Source of the DNA: Oricola sp.
Lineage (GTDB): Bacteria; Pseudomonadota; Alphaproteobacteria; Rhizobiales; Rhizobiaceae
Length of the DNA stretch: 64,000 nucleotides
NCBI RefSeq assembly: GCF_022763245.1
Contig: NZ_JALEGV010000041.1
Span: 729,223 to 793,222, forward strand
Direction of reading: 5' to 3'
The translations under genes were made by a program, and so were the position numbers. Each line of letters opens with the position of its first letter. Position 1 is the first letter of the stretch. Positions 44,279 through 52,977 of this stretch are shown here, one piece after another. Below the pieces are notes generated by a model. The model did no database searches. It saw nothing but the letters and a program-made list of their open reading frames with translations, and had not been told where the DNA came from.

Positions 44279-45952
44279 ATGAGCGCCAACCCGGCCTTGC
44301 CCCAACTCGAACTGACACCGGAGCTTCTCGAGGCTGCGGCGAAATCGAAAGCATGGCCGTTCGAGGAAGCCCGCAAGATCGTCAAGCGCTACGAGAAGAC
44401 CGGCTTTCCCGAGGTGGTTCTGTTCGAGACCGGCTACGGCCCGTCGGGGCTGCCGCACATCGGCACCTTCGGCGAGGTGGCCCGCACGACCATGGTGCGC
44501 ACCGCTTTCCGCGTGCTGACCGAAGACAAGGTCGCCACCAAGCTCCTGTGCTTTTCCGACGACATGGACGGCATGCGCAAGATCCCGGACAACGTCCCTG
44601 ACAAGGCGTTCCTGGAACCGCATCTGCACAAGCCGCTGACCTCGGTGCCGAACCCGTTCGGCGGGGATTACGAGAGCTTCGGCCATCACAACAACGCGAT
44701 GCTGCGACGCTTCCTCGACACGTTCGGCTTCGACTACGAATTCGCCAGCGCGACGGAGTATTACAAGTCCGGCGCCTTCGACGAGATCCTGCTGCGCGTC
44801 GCCGAACGCTACGACGCGATCATGGACATCATGCTTCCGACGCTGGGCGAGGAGCGCCGCGCGACCTATTCGCCGTTCCTGCCGATCTCGCAGGAGACCG
44901 GACGGGTGCTCTACGTCCCGATGAAGGCGGTCGACGCGAAGGCGGGCACGATCACCTATGTCGGCGAGGACGGCCAGGAGGTGACGCAAGGCATCACCGG
45001 CGGCAAGGTCAAGATGCAATGGAAGCCGGATTTCGGCGCCCGCTGGGCCGCGCTCGGCGTGGACTTCGAGATGTTCGGCAAGGATCACGGACCCAACATG
45101 CCGGTCTATGACCGCATCTGTTCGGCGCTGGGCGGCCGGCCGCCGGAGCACTACGTGTACGAGCTGTTCCTCGACCAGAACGGCGAGAAGATCTCCAAGT
45201 CGAAGGGCAACGGGCTGACCATCGACGAGTGGCTGACCTATGCGCCGACGGAGAGCCTCGCGCTCTACATGTTCCAGAAGCCGCGCACGGCCAAGCGCCT
45301 CTATTTCGACGTGATCCCCAAGGCCGTGGACGAGTATTCCACCTTCCTTGCGGCCTATCCGAGGCAGGACTGGGCGGCGCGGCTGAACAATCCGGTCTGG
45401 CACATCCATTCCGGCAAGCCGCCGGTCTCCAACGTCGCGTCGGTGCCGTTCTCGATGCTCCTCAACCTGGTCAGCGCCTCCAACGCGCATGACAAGGCGG
45501 TGCTGTGGGGCTTCATCTCGCGCTATGCGCCGGGGGTGACCGCCGAGAGCAATCCGAAGCTCGACGAACTCGTCGGCTACGCGATCCGCTACTTCGACGA
45601 TTTCGTGAAGCCGGGCAAGACGTTCCGCGCCCCCGACGAGGTCGAGCGCGCCGCGCTGGAGAAGCTCGCCGCGGTCTTCGAGGCTCTGCCGGAGGACGCC
45701 GATGGCGCGGCGATCCAGGATGCCGCCCTCGATGTCGCGCGCGGCTTCGAACGCTACCAGGACACCTCGAAGACGGGGCCGGACGGCGGTCCGGCGGTCA
45801 CCGGCGAGTGGTTCCAGATGCTCTACCAGGTGCTGCTCGGACAGGATCGCGGCCCGCGCTTCGGGTCATTCGCGGCCCTCTACGGCATCGCCGAGACGGT
45901 TGCGCTGATCCGCGCCGGGCTCGCCGGCGAACTCGTCGCCGAGAACGCCTGA
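44279..45952 (+). CDS. lysS: Class I lysyl-tRNA synthetase
   Basis: A 557-residue class I LysRS that charges tRNA-Lys. The HIGH-type motif is H60-I-G-T within [11 protein letters not shown] and the KMSKS-type loop is KISKS at residues 304-308. [13 protein letters not shown] and [16 protein letters not shown] are further class I LysRS segments. This form is structurally unrelated to the class II LysRS of most bacteria and is characteristic of archaea, spirochaetes and alphaproteobacteria. The ATG at 44279 has AGGA five bases upstream; the longer frame to 44126 lies over the divergent TerB promoter. Confidence 0.95.
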   Translation: MSANPALPQLELTPELLEAAAKSKAWPFEEARKIVKRYEKTGFPEVVLFETGYGPSGLPHIGTFGEVARTTMVRTAFRVLTEDKVATKLLCFSDDMDGMRKIPDNVPDKAFLEPHLHKPLTSVPNPFGGDYESFGHHNNAMLRRFLDTFGFDYEFASATEYYKSGAFDEILLRVAERYDAIMDIMLPTLGEERRATYSPFLPISQETGRVLYVPMKAVDAKAGTITYVGEDGQEVTQGITGGKVKMQWKPDFGARWAALGVDFEMFGKDHGPNMPVYDRICSALGGRPPEHYVYELFLDQNGEKISKSKGNGLTIDEWLTYAPTESLALYMFQKPRTAKRLYFDVIPKAVDEYSTFLAAYPRQDWAARLNNPVWHIHSGKPPVSNVASVPFSMLLNLVSASNAHDKAVLWGFISRYAPGVTAESNPKLDELVGYAIRYFDDFVKPGKTFRAPDEVERAALEKLAAVFEALPEDADGAAIQDAALDVARGFERYQDTSKTGPDGGPAVTGEWFQMLYQVLLGQDRGPRFGSFAALYGIAETVALIRAGLAGELVAENA

Positions 45953-45959
45953 CCCCGAC

Positions 45960-46631
45960 CTACTGGCTGGCCCAGATGATCCGGGCCATCCACTCCACAT
46001 CCGCCGCCGGCATGCTGCGCGGCGGATGCTCGGGATTGACCGATTCCAGTTCCACCCGCAGCGCCGAACTGCGCAGCAGCGTCTTGGCCATCACCTCGCC
46101 GTCGCGCGTCTTGACCACGACGCGGTCGCCGCGCCTGATCTGCGCGGTCGGCGAGACGATGATCGTGTCGCCCTCGCGGTAGAGCGGCAGCATGCTGTCG
46201 CCGGTGATCTTCAGCGCATAGGCGCCGTCTTCCAGGCTGGCCCCGGGCACCGCGACCATGTCCCAGCCCTGACCGGCCGGAAAGCCGGCATCGTCGAAGA
46301 AGCCGCCGGCGCCGGCCTGCGCCATGCCGATGATCGGGACTTCGCCAAGCGCGATCGCGGCCGGATGCGGCATGGCCGGTGAGGCGGACGGGGCCGCATC
46401 CTCGCCGCGCACCAGCACCATGAACTCGTCCACCGAAGAGCCGGTCGCCTCCATGATCTTGGCGAGCGATTCCGTCGAGGGCCAGCGCGGCCGGCCGTCG
46501 GCGGCGATGCGCTTGGACTTGTTGAAGGTGGTGGAATCCAGGCCGGCGCGCTTCGCCAGCCCCGAGGCGGAGAGGTCGTGGCGCGCGGCGAGCGCGTCGA
46601 TCGCATCCCAGATGCGTTTGTGGGAGAGCAT
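45960..46631 (-). CDS. LexA-like S24 transcriptional regulator with N-terminal HTH
   Basis: A 223-residue repressor with an HTH domain (about residues 10-70, LSASGLAKRAGLDSTTFNKS) and a C-terminal S24 peptidase-like domain. The catalytic serine is in GDSMLP and the partner lysine in GEVMAKTLL; an Ala-Gly bond in MAQAGAGGF is in the right place for self-cleavage. Such proteins respond to stress or DNA damage and may autoregulate through the palindrome just upstream. The ATG at 46631, with CAGGA seven bases upstream, is preferred over 46646. Targets are unknown. Confidence 0.88.
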   Translation of the reverse strand: MLSHKRIWDAIDALAARHDLSASGLAKRAGLDSTTFNKSKRIAADGRPRWPSTESLAKIMEATGSSVDEFMVLVRGEDAAPSASPAMPHPAAIALGEVPIIGMAQAGAGGFFDDAGFPAGQGWDMVAVPGASLEDGAYALKITGDSMLPLYREGDTIIVSPTAQIRRGDRVVVKTRDGEVMAKTLLRSSALRVELESVNPEHPPRSMPAADVEWMARIIWASQ

Positions 46632-46648
46632 GGCGCGTCCTGACATTT

Positions 46649-46664
46649 CAGGAATAAATACCTG
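46649..46664. promoter_or_regulatory. Candidate operator for the S24 regulator
   Basis: CAGGAATAAATACCTG, with CAGG/CCTG arms around an AT-rich centre, lies 18 bases upstream of the regulator's start. Phage-type repressors bind such dyads next to their own promoters. It is not an alphaproteobacterial LexA (GTTC-N7-GTTC) box. Confidence 0.45.
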
Positions 46665-46691
46665 TTTGGCGACCGCTCCGCAAGGTCCGCC

Positions 46692-47318
46692 TTAAGCCTC
46701 CGGCACCGTGAAGGGCGCGCGGCCGCTGGTCAGCATGCGGTCGATCATCTCGATGCGGTCCTGGCCCCAGAAGGGTTCGCCGTCGATCACATAGGCGGGC
46801 GCGCCCATGGCGTCGGCGGCGACCGAGTCTTCCGTGTTCTTCGCCCGGATGGCCGCCACGGCCTCGGACTTCGCCGCTTCCAGGATGGCGGAAGCATCGT
46901 GCCCGGCCCCTGCGAGAAGTTCGGCGAGAACCTCTTCCTCGGTGATGTTCATGTCCTCGACCCAGATCGCCCGGAACACCGCGTCCAGATAGTCGGCGGG
47001 ATCGCCGCCGGCCTCGATGATCGCGATGACCGTGTGGTCGGGCAGGGTGGCGTCGACGGGGAAATGAGCCGGGATGAGGGTGAGCGGAAGTCCGCGCCAG
47101 TCGGCGGCGCGCTGCAACTCGATCAGCCGGTAGCGCTGGCGCATCGGCGAGCGTTTCGGCAGCGGCAGGCCGCCGGATTCGGCCCACAGCCCGCCGAGAT
47201 TGATCGGCTTGACCGCCAGCGTCGCGCCGTGTTTCGCGGCGAGATCGATGATCGCCCGATGGCCGAGATAGCTGTACGGAGAGATGGTCGTGAAATAGTA
47301 GTCGATCGTGCGCGCCAT
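46692..47318 (-). CDS. DsbA-like 2-hydroxychromene-2-carboxylate isomerase family protein
   Basis: A 208-residue thioredoxin-fold protein of the HCCA isomerase/kappa-GST group. The N-terminus DYYFTTISPYSYLGHRA places serine where DsbA has its first cysteine, and the cis-proline motif is GAPAYVIDG near the C-terminus. Such proteins use glutathione in isomerisation of aromatic intermediates or act as GSTs. No aromatic catabolic genes are nearby, so the substrate is not assigned. It is separated by 60 bases from the S24 regulator. Confidence 0.85.
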   Translation of the reverse strand: MARTIDYYFTTISPYSYLGHRAIIDLAAKHGATLAVKPINLGGLWAESGGLPLPKRSPMRQRYRLIELQRAADWRGLPLTLIPAHFPVDATLPDHTVIAIIEAGGDPADYLDAVFRAIWVEDMNITEEEVLAELLAGAGHDASAILEAAKSEAVAAIRAKNTEDSVAADAMGAPAYVIDGEPFWGQDRIEMIDRMLTSGRAPFTVPEA

Positions 47319-47436
47319 GTGCGAGGTCCCCCATTGAATGCCGTGCGGGGAACAGAGGGCGGGGGAGGCTTCGCGTCAAGGTTCAAACGGCAAACGCACG
47401 CAACCGTGACCGCGAAGCCCCGTCCCGGGTCGATCG

Positions 47437-47862
47437 TCAGCCGAACGCCGTCGCCAGCGTGTCGAGGATCGCCGTCCAGCCGCCCTTGTGATTGTCGCGC
47501 GACTCTTCGCTCGGAAATTTCACATGGGTGAGCGCGATGTCGGTCGCATCGTCGCCGGCCGCGGTGAAGTCCAGCGTGACGGTGGAATCGTCCGTCGAAT
47601 AGGGCGATTCCCAGGTGAAGACGATCCGGCTGTGCGGCGTCACCTCCAGATAGGTGCCGGCATGCGGGATCTCCTTGTCGCCCGCCAGCATGAGGATGCT
47701 GAAACGGCCTCCCTCGCGCGCGTCCGTCTCGGCTTTCGGAACGCTGACATCGGTTCCGGGCCGCATGAATTTCGCCAGCATGCGGGCGTCGAGCCAGGCG
47801 TCGAAGACTTTCTCTTGCGGGGCGGGGATCGTCCTTTTGACGGTCAGGGTCAGCTCACTCAT
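47437..47862 (-). CDS. AHSA1/SRPBCC-domain protein
   Basis: A 141-residue START-like beta-grasp protein. It opens with LTVKRTIPAPQEKVFDAWLDARML, continues with REGGRFSILM, and has the signature HSRIVFTWESP and a terminal GGWTAILDTLATAF. This family is usually encoded next to an ArsR regulator, as here, with an 8-base overlap. The function is generally unknown; some members bind hydrophobic ligands. The ATG at 47862 begins the conserved domain, and earlier codons fall in the ArsR gene. Confidence 0.9.
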   Translation of the reverse strand: MSELTLTVKRTIPAPQEKVFDAWLDARMLAKFMRPGTDVSVPKAETDAREGGRFSILMLAGDKEIPHAGTYLEVTPHSRIVFTWESPYSTDDSTVTLDFTAAGDDATDIALTHVKFPSEESRDNHKGGWTAILDTLATAFG

Positions 47863-48202
47863 CGTTCTCGTGTCCTTCCTCGAACAACTCACCAAGGCGT
47901 TCCAGCCGCAGGTCCCAGATCGAGCGGAGTTGCCCGAACCAGGCGTCCACCGCATGCACCGGATCGAGATTGGCCTCGATCAGATGCACCCGTCCGTGCG
48001 TCTTGCGCGTCACCAGTCCCGCCGCCTCCAGCACCTTGATGTGCTTGGACACGGCGTTCAGCGACATGTCGTAACGCCCGGCCAGTTCGGTGACCCGAAG
48101 CGGGCCCTCCTGCACCAGCGTGGTCAGAAGGGAGCGCCGGGTCTGGTCGCTGACGGCCTTCAGGATCTCCGAAAGCCGATGCTCCTGCAGATGTTCACCC
48201 AT
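47855..48202 (-). CDS. ArsR-family transcriptional regulator
   Basis: A 115-residue winged-helix repressor. The DNA-binding part is SEILKAVSDQTRRSLLTTLVQEG then RVTELAGRYDMSLNAVSKHIKVLEAAGLV. No CxC metal motif is present, so it is not a metal sensor; it belongs to the group paired with AHSA1 proteins. The two genes overlap by eight bases. Repeats upstream at 48204-48251 are likely its operator. Confidence 0.92.
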   Translation of the reverse strand: MGEHLQEHRLSEILKAVSDQTRRSLLTTLVQEGPLRVTELAGRYDMSLNAVSKHIKVLEAAGLVTRKTHGRVHLIEANLDPVHAVDAWFGQLRSIWDLRLERLGELFEEGHENDE

Positions 48203-48606
48203 TTGGTTGAATAATACTCCGGCCCCTAATTGTCAACTATATGGTTGAATATAGGATTCGCCGAATGGCGGCAAGCCGGACGCTTGCGCTTGACATTGCA
48301 CTGCACAAGGCAGATATGCGGGCTGTGAAAGCGCTTCGGCTGCCGCGTGAGCAGCCTGCGGGTGATCAAGACGATCCGAGGATCGCTGCTCCGCATGACG
48401 CGTTTCTTCCGGCCGGTTCAAGCGCCGGACACTCCAACAGGTTCCCAATTCACGCGGGGTGCTGACGATCCGCCGATCCGCGAGGCAATGAGGTCCCGGA
48501 GAGCGGCTGGGTCGCAACCGCATGACGCGCCGGTCCCGACGAACGGGCCGGGCGCGTTCGTTTTGGCATGCGCGATCGCAACATCGCCGCGCGTGCCTCG
48601 AAAGGC
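48203..48606. promoter_or_regulatory. Intergenic region between arsR and the DEAD-box helicase gene
   Basis: A 404-base divergent gap. No protein is recognised. It holds the probable ArsR operator near 48204-48251 and a sigma70-like promoter (TTGACA at 48290-48295, 17-base spacer, GATATG at 48313-48318) reading toward the helicase. This leaves a 5' leader of about 280 bases ahead of the helicase start, long enough for regulation such as cold-responsive RNA structure or autoregulation. Confidence 0.5.
48204..48251. promoter_or_regulatory. Repeats likely bound by the ArsR-type regulator
   Basis: TGGTTGAATA occurs twice as a direct repeat, at 48204-48213 and 48242-48251. The second copy also forms an inverted repeat with TCAAC at 48233-48237 (TCAAC-N6-GTTGA). 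The elements lie directly upstream of arsR, as expected for autoregulation. Confidence 0.6.
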
Positions 48607-49986
48607 ATGACTTTGACCGAATTTTCATCCCTCGGGCTCTCCGAACGCATTCTCCATTCCGTCGCGGCCGCCGGCTACACCTCGGCGACGCCGATCCAGG
48701 CGGCGGCGATCCCGGCGGTGCTCGAAGGCCACGACATCATGGGCCTCGCCCAGACCGGCACCGGCAAGACCGCCGCTTTCGGCCTTCCGCTGATCGAGAA
48801 ACTGCTCGCCAATCCGCAACGTCCTTTCCCCAAGAGCGTCCGCGCGCTGATCCTCGCGCCGACGCGTGAACTGGCCAACCAGATCACGACCAACCTCAAG
48901 GGCTACGTGAAACGCTCCAAGCTGCAGATCGCTACCGTCGTCGGCGGTCAGTCGATCAATGTGCAGATGCGCGATCTCGGCCCCGGCAAGGACATTCTAG
49001 TCGCGACGCCGGGCCGGTTGATCGATTTGATGGAGCGCGGCGCGATCATTCTCGCGCAGACCCATTTCCTCGTGCTCGACGAGGCCGACCAGATGCTCGA
49101 CCTGGGCTTTATCCATTCGCTGAAGCGCATCGCCAAGGCACTGCCGAAGGAGCGCCAGACGCTGCTCTTCTCCGCGACCATGCCGGCCGAGATCGAGAGC
49201 CTGTCGAAGACCTATCTGAACGATCCCGTCCGCATCGAGGTTTCGCCCGCCGGCAAGACCGCCGACAAGATCGACCAGTCGGTGCATTTCGTCTCGCAGC
49301 GCGCCAAGGCCGACCTTCTGAAGAAGCACCTGTCCGAGCGCGACAACGACCTGTCGCTGGTCTTCGCCCGCACCAAGCACGGCGCCGAGAAGCTGATGAA
49401 GCATCTCGTCTCGCATGGCTTCGAGGCGGCTTCGATCCACGGCAACAAGAGCCAGGGCCAGCGCGACCGCGCCATCCGCGAATTCCGCGCCGGCAATGTC
49501 CGCATCCTCGTGGCGACCGACGTCGCGGCGCGCGGCATCGACATTCCGGGCGTCAGCCACGTCTACAATTTCGACCTGCCGCAGGTGCCTGAGAGCTACG
49601 TCCACCGCATCGGCCGCACGGCGCGCGCCGGGGCGGAAGGCCGCGCCATCAGCTTCTGCTCCGAGGAAGAGACGAAGATGCTGCGCGACATCGAGAAGCT
49701 GACCGGCGTGTCGCTGACCATCGCCAGCGGCGAGCATCCGGGCTTCGGCGCCGGCGCACGCAAGGACAATCGCGGCAAGCGCGGCCAGTCCTCGGGCCGG
49801 CCGCAGGGCGAGAAGCGCAGCGATCCGTCCGCCGACAACCAGAACCGCACGAAGCGCCCGCATCGCGGCAAGCGCCCGCAGAGCGCGGCGCAGCCGTCCC
49901 GTTCGCGCGACGAGGGCGCCTCGGCTGCACCGGGCCGTTCCGCCAAGCCGAAATGGCGGCGCAACCGCAAGAGCCGCGCCGCCTGA
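48607..49986 (+). CDS. DEAD-box ATP-dependent RNA helicase (RhlE type)
   Basis: A 459-residue RNA helicase. The Q motif (FSSLGLSERIL and TPIQAAAIP), motif I AQTGTGKT, Ia PTRELANQI, II DEAD in VLDEADQML, III SAT, and VI HRIGRTARAG are all present. The C-terminal 80 residues are Arg/Lys/Ser-rich and disordered, as in RhlE proteins, and would bind RNA. The ATG at 48607 aligns with the family N-terminus. It probably helps rRNA maturation or RNA turnover, particularly in the cold. A long leader precedes it. Confidence 0.93.
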   Translation: MTLTEFSSLGLSERILHSVAAAGYTSATPIQAAAIPAVLEGHDIMGLAQTGTGKTAAFGLPLIEKLLANPQRPFPKSVRALILAPTRELANQITTNLKGYVKRSKLQIATVVGGQSINVQMRDLGPGKDILVATPGRLIDLMERGAIILAQTHFLVLDEADQMLDLGFIHSLKRIAKALPKERQTLLFSATMPAEIESLSKTYLNDPVRIEVSPAGKTADKIDQSVHFVSQRAKADLLKKHLSERDNDLSLVFARTKHGAEKLMKHLVSHGFEAASIHGNKSQGQRDRAIREFRAGNVRILVATDVAARGIDIPGVSHVYNFDLPQVPESYVHRIGRTARAGAEGRAISFCSEEETKMLRDIEKLTGVSLTIASGEHPGFGAGARKDNRGKRGQSSGRPQGEKRSDPSADNQNRTKRPHRGKRPQSAAQPSRSRDEGASAAPGRSAKPKWRRNRKSRAA

Positions 49987-49989
49987 TCC

Positions 49990-50982
49990 TCAGTCGCGCG
50001 TTTCGGCGATCACCGCCACGCAATCCCCGGCCTTGACCAGGCCGGGGAAATGCCGCGCCGCCAGGACGCCGGAGCGTTTGGCGTGGCAATCCACCGGCGC
50101 CGCGCCGGTGCGGTCCACCGGCCAGACCCGCGCCAGCCGGGCTCCCTTTTCCACCGTGTCGCCGAGATCCAGGCACGGTTCGATCATCCCGTCATGCATC
50201 GCAAAGACGAAGCAATCGTCATCCGGCATGTCGAGATGGACGCTTCTAGCGGTCTCGGGCTCGCCCTGCAGGATGCCGGCATGGATCAAGAGGTTGCGGG
50301 CGCCCTTGCGCGCGATCGCGATCGAGCGCGCCGTCGCCGTGCCGCCGCCGCCGAGTTCGGTCGTCACGAACACCTTGCCCTGTTCCTCCACGGCCGTATC
50401 GAACATCCCGACGCTGTCGATCTCCCGCATCATCATCGAATAGGGCGCGTTGAACGCCTCCATCGCCGCGACGCAGGCGTGCTGCTGCATGGAATCGTCA
50501 AGGATGTGCGCCGCCGCGAAGGGCAGGAAATCGAGCGTCTTGCCGCCCGAATGGAAGTCGAGAATGAAATCGGCGCGCGGCACCAGCACGGTCGCGAAAT
50601 AGTCCGCGATCTTCTCGGTCACCGTGCCGTCCGGCCGGCCCGGAAAGATGCGGTTGAGATTGCCCTTGTCGATGGGCGAGGTGCGCGTGCCCGCCCGGAA
50701 CGCCGGATAGTTGAAGAAGGGCACGATGATGACCCGGCCGGAGACGTCTTCGGCCGACAGCGTCGCGGCCAGCTCCTGCAGCGCGACCGGTCCCTCATAC
50801 TCGTCGCCGTGATTGGCGCCGGTCAGCAGCGCCGTCGGCCCGTCGCCGTTCTTGACGACGGTGATCGGGATCATCACCGAGCCCCAGGCGGAATCGTCGC
50901 GGCTGTAGGGCAGCCGCAGGAAGCCGTGATGCACGCCGTCGTCGTCGAGCGGGATGGTCGGCTGGATCGGGTTGGTCGCCAC
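49990..50982 (-). CDS. doeB: N-alpha-acetyl-L-2,4-diaminobutyrate deacetylase
   Basis: A 330-residue zinc hydrolase of the succinylglutamate desuccinylase/aspartoacylase family. Zinc ligands are H58 and E61 in ANHGDEYEG and H144 in LDFHSGG. In ectoine degradation DoeB removes acetate from N-alpha-acetyl-diaminobutyrate to give diaminobutyrate. The assignment rests on the family plus its position directly after doeA, with four bases between them, and the doeX-doeC-doeD genes beyond. Both are on the minus strand and likely cotranscribed. Confidence 0.92.
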   Translation of the reverse strand: MATNPIQPTIPLDDDGVHHGFLRLPYSRDDSAWGSVMIPITVVKNGDGPTALLTGANHGDEYEGPVALQELAATLSAEDVSGRVIIVPFFNYPAFRAGTRTSPIDKGNLNRIFPGRPDGTVTEKIADYFATVLVPRADFILDFHSGGKTLDFLPFAAAHILDDSMQQHACVAAMEAFNAPYSMMMREIDSVGMFDTAVEEQGKVFVTTELGGGGTATARSIAIARKGARNLLIHAGILQGEPETARSVHLDMPDDDCFVFAMHDGMIEPCLDLGDTVEKGARLARVWPVDRTGAAPVDCHAKRSGVLAARHFPGLVKAGDCVAVIAETRD

Positions 50983-50986
50983 GGCC

Positions 50987-52168
50987 TCAGTCCTTCACGA
51001 AGAGCTGGCGCGGCGTCGTGCAGAAGCATTCCGCCCCGGTCTCGGTGATCAGGATCGGCTCGGTGATCTCCAGCCCGCCGTCGTCCAGCCACAGCGCCGG
51101 CATGAAGTGGAAGGTCATGCCGGGCTTCAGCACCGACATGTCGCCGCGGCGGAAGCTCATCGTCCGCTCGCCCCAGTCCGGCGGATAGGACATGCCGATC
51201 GAATAGCCGCAGCGATTGTCCTTGATGAAGCCGAACTTGTTGAGCGTCGCGTTGAAGGCATTGGCAATGTCCTCGCAGCGATTGCCCGGCTTCGCCTTCT
51301 CAAGGCCGGCCTCGACCGATTCCAGCACGGCCTTCTCGGCGTCGAGATAATTCTGCGGCGGCTTGCCGATGAACAGCGTCCGTGATTGCGGGCAGTGGTA
51401 GCGCCGATGCGCCCCGGCGATCTCGAAGAAGGTGCTCTCGTTTTTCTGCAGGGGCTGGTCGTCCCAGGTCAGATGCGGCGCGGTCGCGTCCATCCCGGAC
51501 GGAGCCATCGGCACGATCGCGGTGTAGTCGCCCCAGTGCCCGTCCGCGCCCGCGACGCTGGTCCGGTAGATCTCAGCGACGAGGGCGTTCTTGGGGAGGC
51601 CCGGCTCCGCCTTTTCGAGGATTGTCGCGTGCATCGCTTCGACGATGCGCGCGGCCCGGCGCATATATTCGATCTCGGTGGCGCTCTTGATGGCGCGCTG
51701 CCAGTTCACCAGCCCCGTGGCGTCCTCGAACCGCGCGTCCGGCAGCTGTTCCGTCAGCGCGAGATGCGCCTTGGCCGAGTAATAATAGTTGTCCAGCTCG
51801 ACGCCGATGCGCGCCGTCTCCCAGCCGCGCTCGCGGATCAGCTCCGCCAGCGTCTCCATCGGGTGCTTCAGCGGGTTCTGGACGTAGGAATCCTCGTAGC
51901 CGACGATGTTGTCGTCCGCCATCGACACGGTCCGCCGCGCCCCCAGCGCATCGATCCCGCGGCCCCACCAGACCGGCTCGCCCTCCATGCCGAGAAGGGC
52001 GGCCTGGTGCGTGTAGAAGGACCAGCCGTCATAGCCGGTCACGTAATGCATGTTGGACGGATCGGAGATGATCAGCAGGTCGATGCCCTTCTCGGCCATC
52101 ACGGCGCGAATCCGGCCGAGCCGCTCCTGATATTCCTCGGGCGTGAAATCGCGTCTCGGTTCGACCAT
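50987..52168 (-). CDS. doeA: Ectoine hydrolase
   Basis: A 393-residue M24 (creatinase-like) hydrolase that opens the ectoine ring to N-alpha-acetyl-diaminobutyrate. The N-terminal domain opens FTPEEYQERLGRIRAVMAEKGIDLL and SNMHYVTGYDGWSFYTHQ. The C-terminal pita-bread domain has HWGDYTAIVP, GAHRRYHCPQSR and GYSIGMSYPPDWGE, landmarks seen in DoeA/EutD proteins. Creatinase-type members lack some metal ligands of true aminopeptidases, in keeping with this group. It is the first gene of the minus-strand doe operon and divergent from its probable regulator doeX. Confidence 0.92.
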   Translation of the reverse strand: MVEPRRDFTPEEYQERLGRIRAVMAEKGIDLLIISDPSNMHYVTGYDGWSFYTHQAALLGMEGEPVWWGRGIDALGARRTVSMADDNIVGYEDSYVQNPLKHPMETLAELIRERGWETARIGVELDNYYYSAKAHLALTEQLPDARFEDATGLVNWQRAIKSATEIEYMRRAARIVEAMHATILEKAEPGLPKNALVAEIYRTSVAGADGHWGDYTAIVPMAPSGMDATAPHLTWDDQPLQKNESTFFEIAGAHRRYHCPQSRTLFIGKPPQNYLDAEKAVLESVEAGLEKAKPGNRCEDIANAFNATLNKFGFIKDNRCGYSIGMSYPPDWGERTMSFRRGDMSVLKPGMTFHFMPALWLDDGGLEITEPILITETGAECFCTTPRQLFVKD

Positions 52169-52225
52169 GCCCTGACTCCCTGGACGTTGGCGCTATGATG
52201 GGTCACAGGCTGATTTCGCAGACGG

Positions 52226-52244
52226 CATTTCGTCAAGCGGAATG
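52226..52244. promoter_or_regulatory. Imperfect dyad in the doeA-doeX intergenic region
   Basis: CATTTCG (52226-52232) and CGGAATG (52238-52244) are inverted with one mismatch around a 5-base centre. Its position between divergent doe genes makes it a candidate site for the AsnC/Lrp-type DoeX. Degenerate Lrp-type sites are common by chance. Confidence 0.35.
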
Positions 52245-52371
52245 TTTGCGCCGCAACATGCCCCCATTGTTGACGAAACCGGCGCCGGCGCTTGTCGGCG
52301 CGCGCCATCCCCGCGTATGAATTCCGACGCCGGCGGGTCGCCGGTCGGAAAGGTTGGACCGGGAAGCGAAC

Positions 52372-52857
52372 ATGCTGAAGCTCGACGAAAGGGACATCAG
52401 GATCCTCTCGATCCTGTCGCGCGACGGCCGCATCTCCAAGACCGAGCTGGCGCGCCGCATCAACCTCTCGCCGACGCCCTGCTGGGAGCGCCTGAAGCGG
52501 CTGGAGGAAGCGGGCGTGATCCAGGGCTATCGCGCCGAGATCTCCTTGAAATCCCTGGCTTCGCACGTCGTGGTCTTCGTGGTCGTGGAGCTGGAAAACC
52601 ACCGCGCCGAGGCCTTCCAGGCCTTCGAGAAGGCGGTCGGCCAGCATGACGAGATCACGGCCTGCTGGGCGCTGGGCGGGGGCTACGACTACCTCCTGCA
52701 GGTGGTCGCGCGCGACATTGATTCCTACCAGCGGCTGATGGATGCGCTTCTGGAGAAGAAGGCCGCCATGGCCCGCTATTTCACCTATATCGTGACCAAG
52801 GAGGTCAAGGCGCCGACAGGCCTCCCGCTGGCCCTGCTCGCCGGCACGCCGGAGTAG
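52372..52857 (+). CDS. doeX: AsnC/Lrp-family regulator of ectoine catabolism
   Basis: A 161-residue Lrp/AsnC protein. The N-terminal HTH reads LDERDIRILSILSRDGRISKTELARRINLSPTPCWERLKRLEEAGVI, cited as landmark blocks LDERDIRILSIL and LSPTPCWERLKRLE. The RAM-type effector domain follows with LGGGYDYLLQVV. In known ectoine-degraders DoeX activates the doe operon in response to pathway intermediates such as N-alpha-acetyl-diaminobutyrate. The ATG at 52372 with GGGAAG upstream is preferred over a TTG six codons earlier. Confidence 0.92.
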   Translation: MLKLDERDIRILSILSRDGRISKTELARRINLSPTPCWERLKRLEEAGVIQGYRAEISLKSLASHVVVFVVVELENHRAEAFQAFEKAVGQHDEITACWALGGGYDYLLQVVARDIDSYQRLMDALLEKKAAMARYFTYIVTKEVKAPTGLPLALLAGTPE

Positions 52858-52977
52858 GATCGTCTGTTTCCGCGCCGATAAAAAGAGAGTTCCTCTCCCT
52901 GCGGGCGGGCCTTCGGAGGCTCTCTCGCCGGGCCGGCTGATAGGCTTGCGCCATCCGTCACTCCGTGGAGCCCAGCC

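Noticed and set aside
46649-46664. LexA/SOS box ahead of the S24 regulator
   Set aside because: The dyad does not fit GTTC-N7-GTTC of alphaproteobacteria or the enterobacterial CTGT-N8-ACAG box.
47855-48202. Metal-sensing role for the ArsR-family gene
   Set aside because: No cysteine pair or metal-binding motif is present, and its partner is an AHSA1 protein, not a metal pump.
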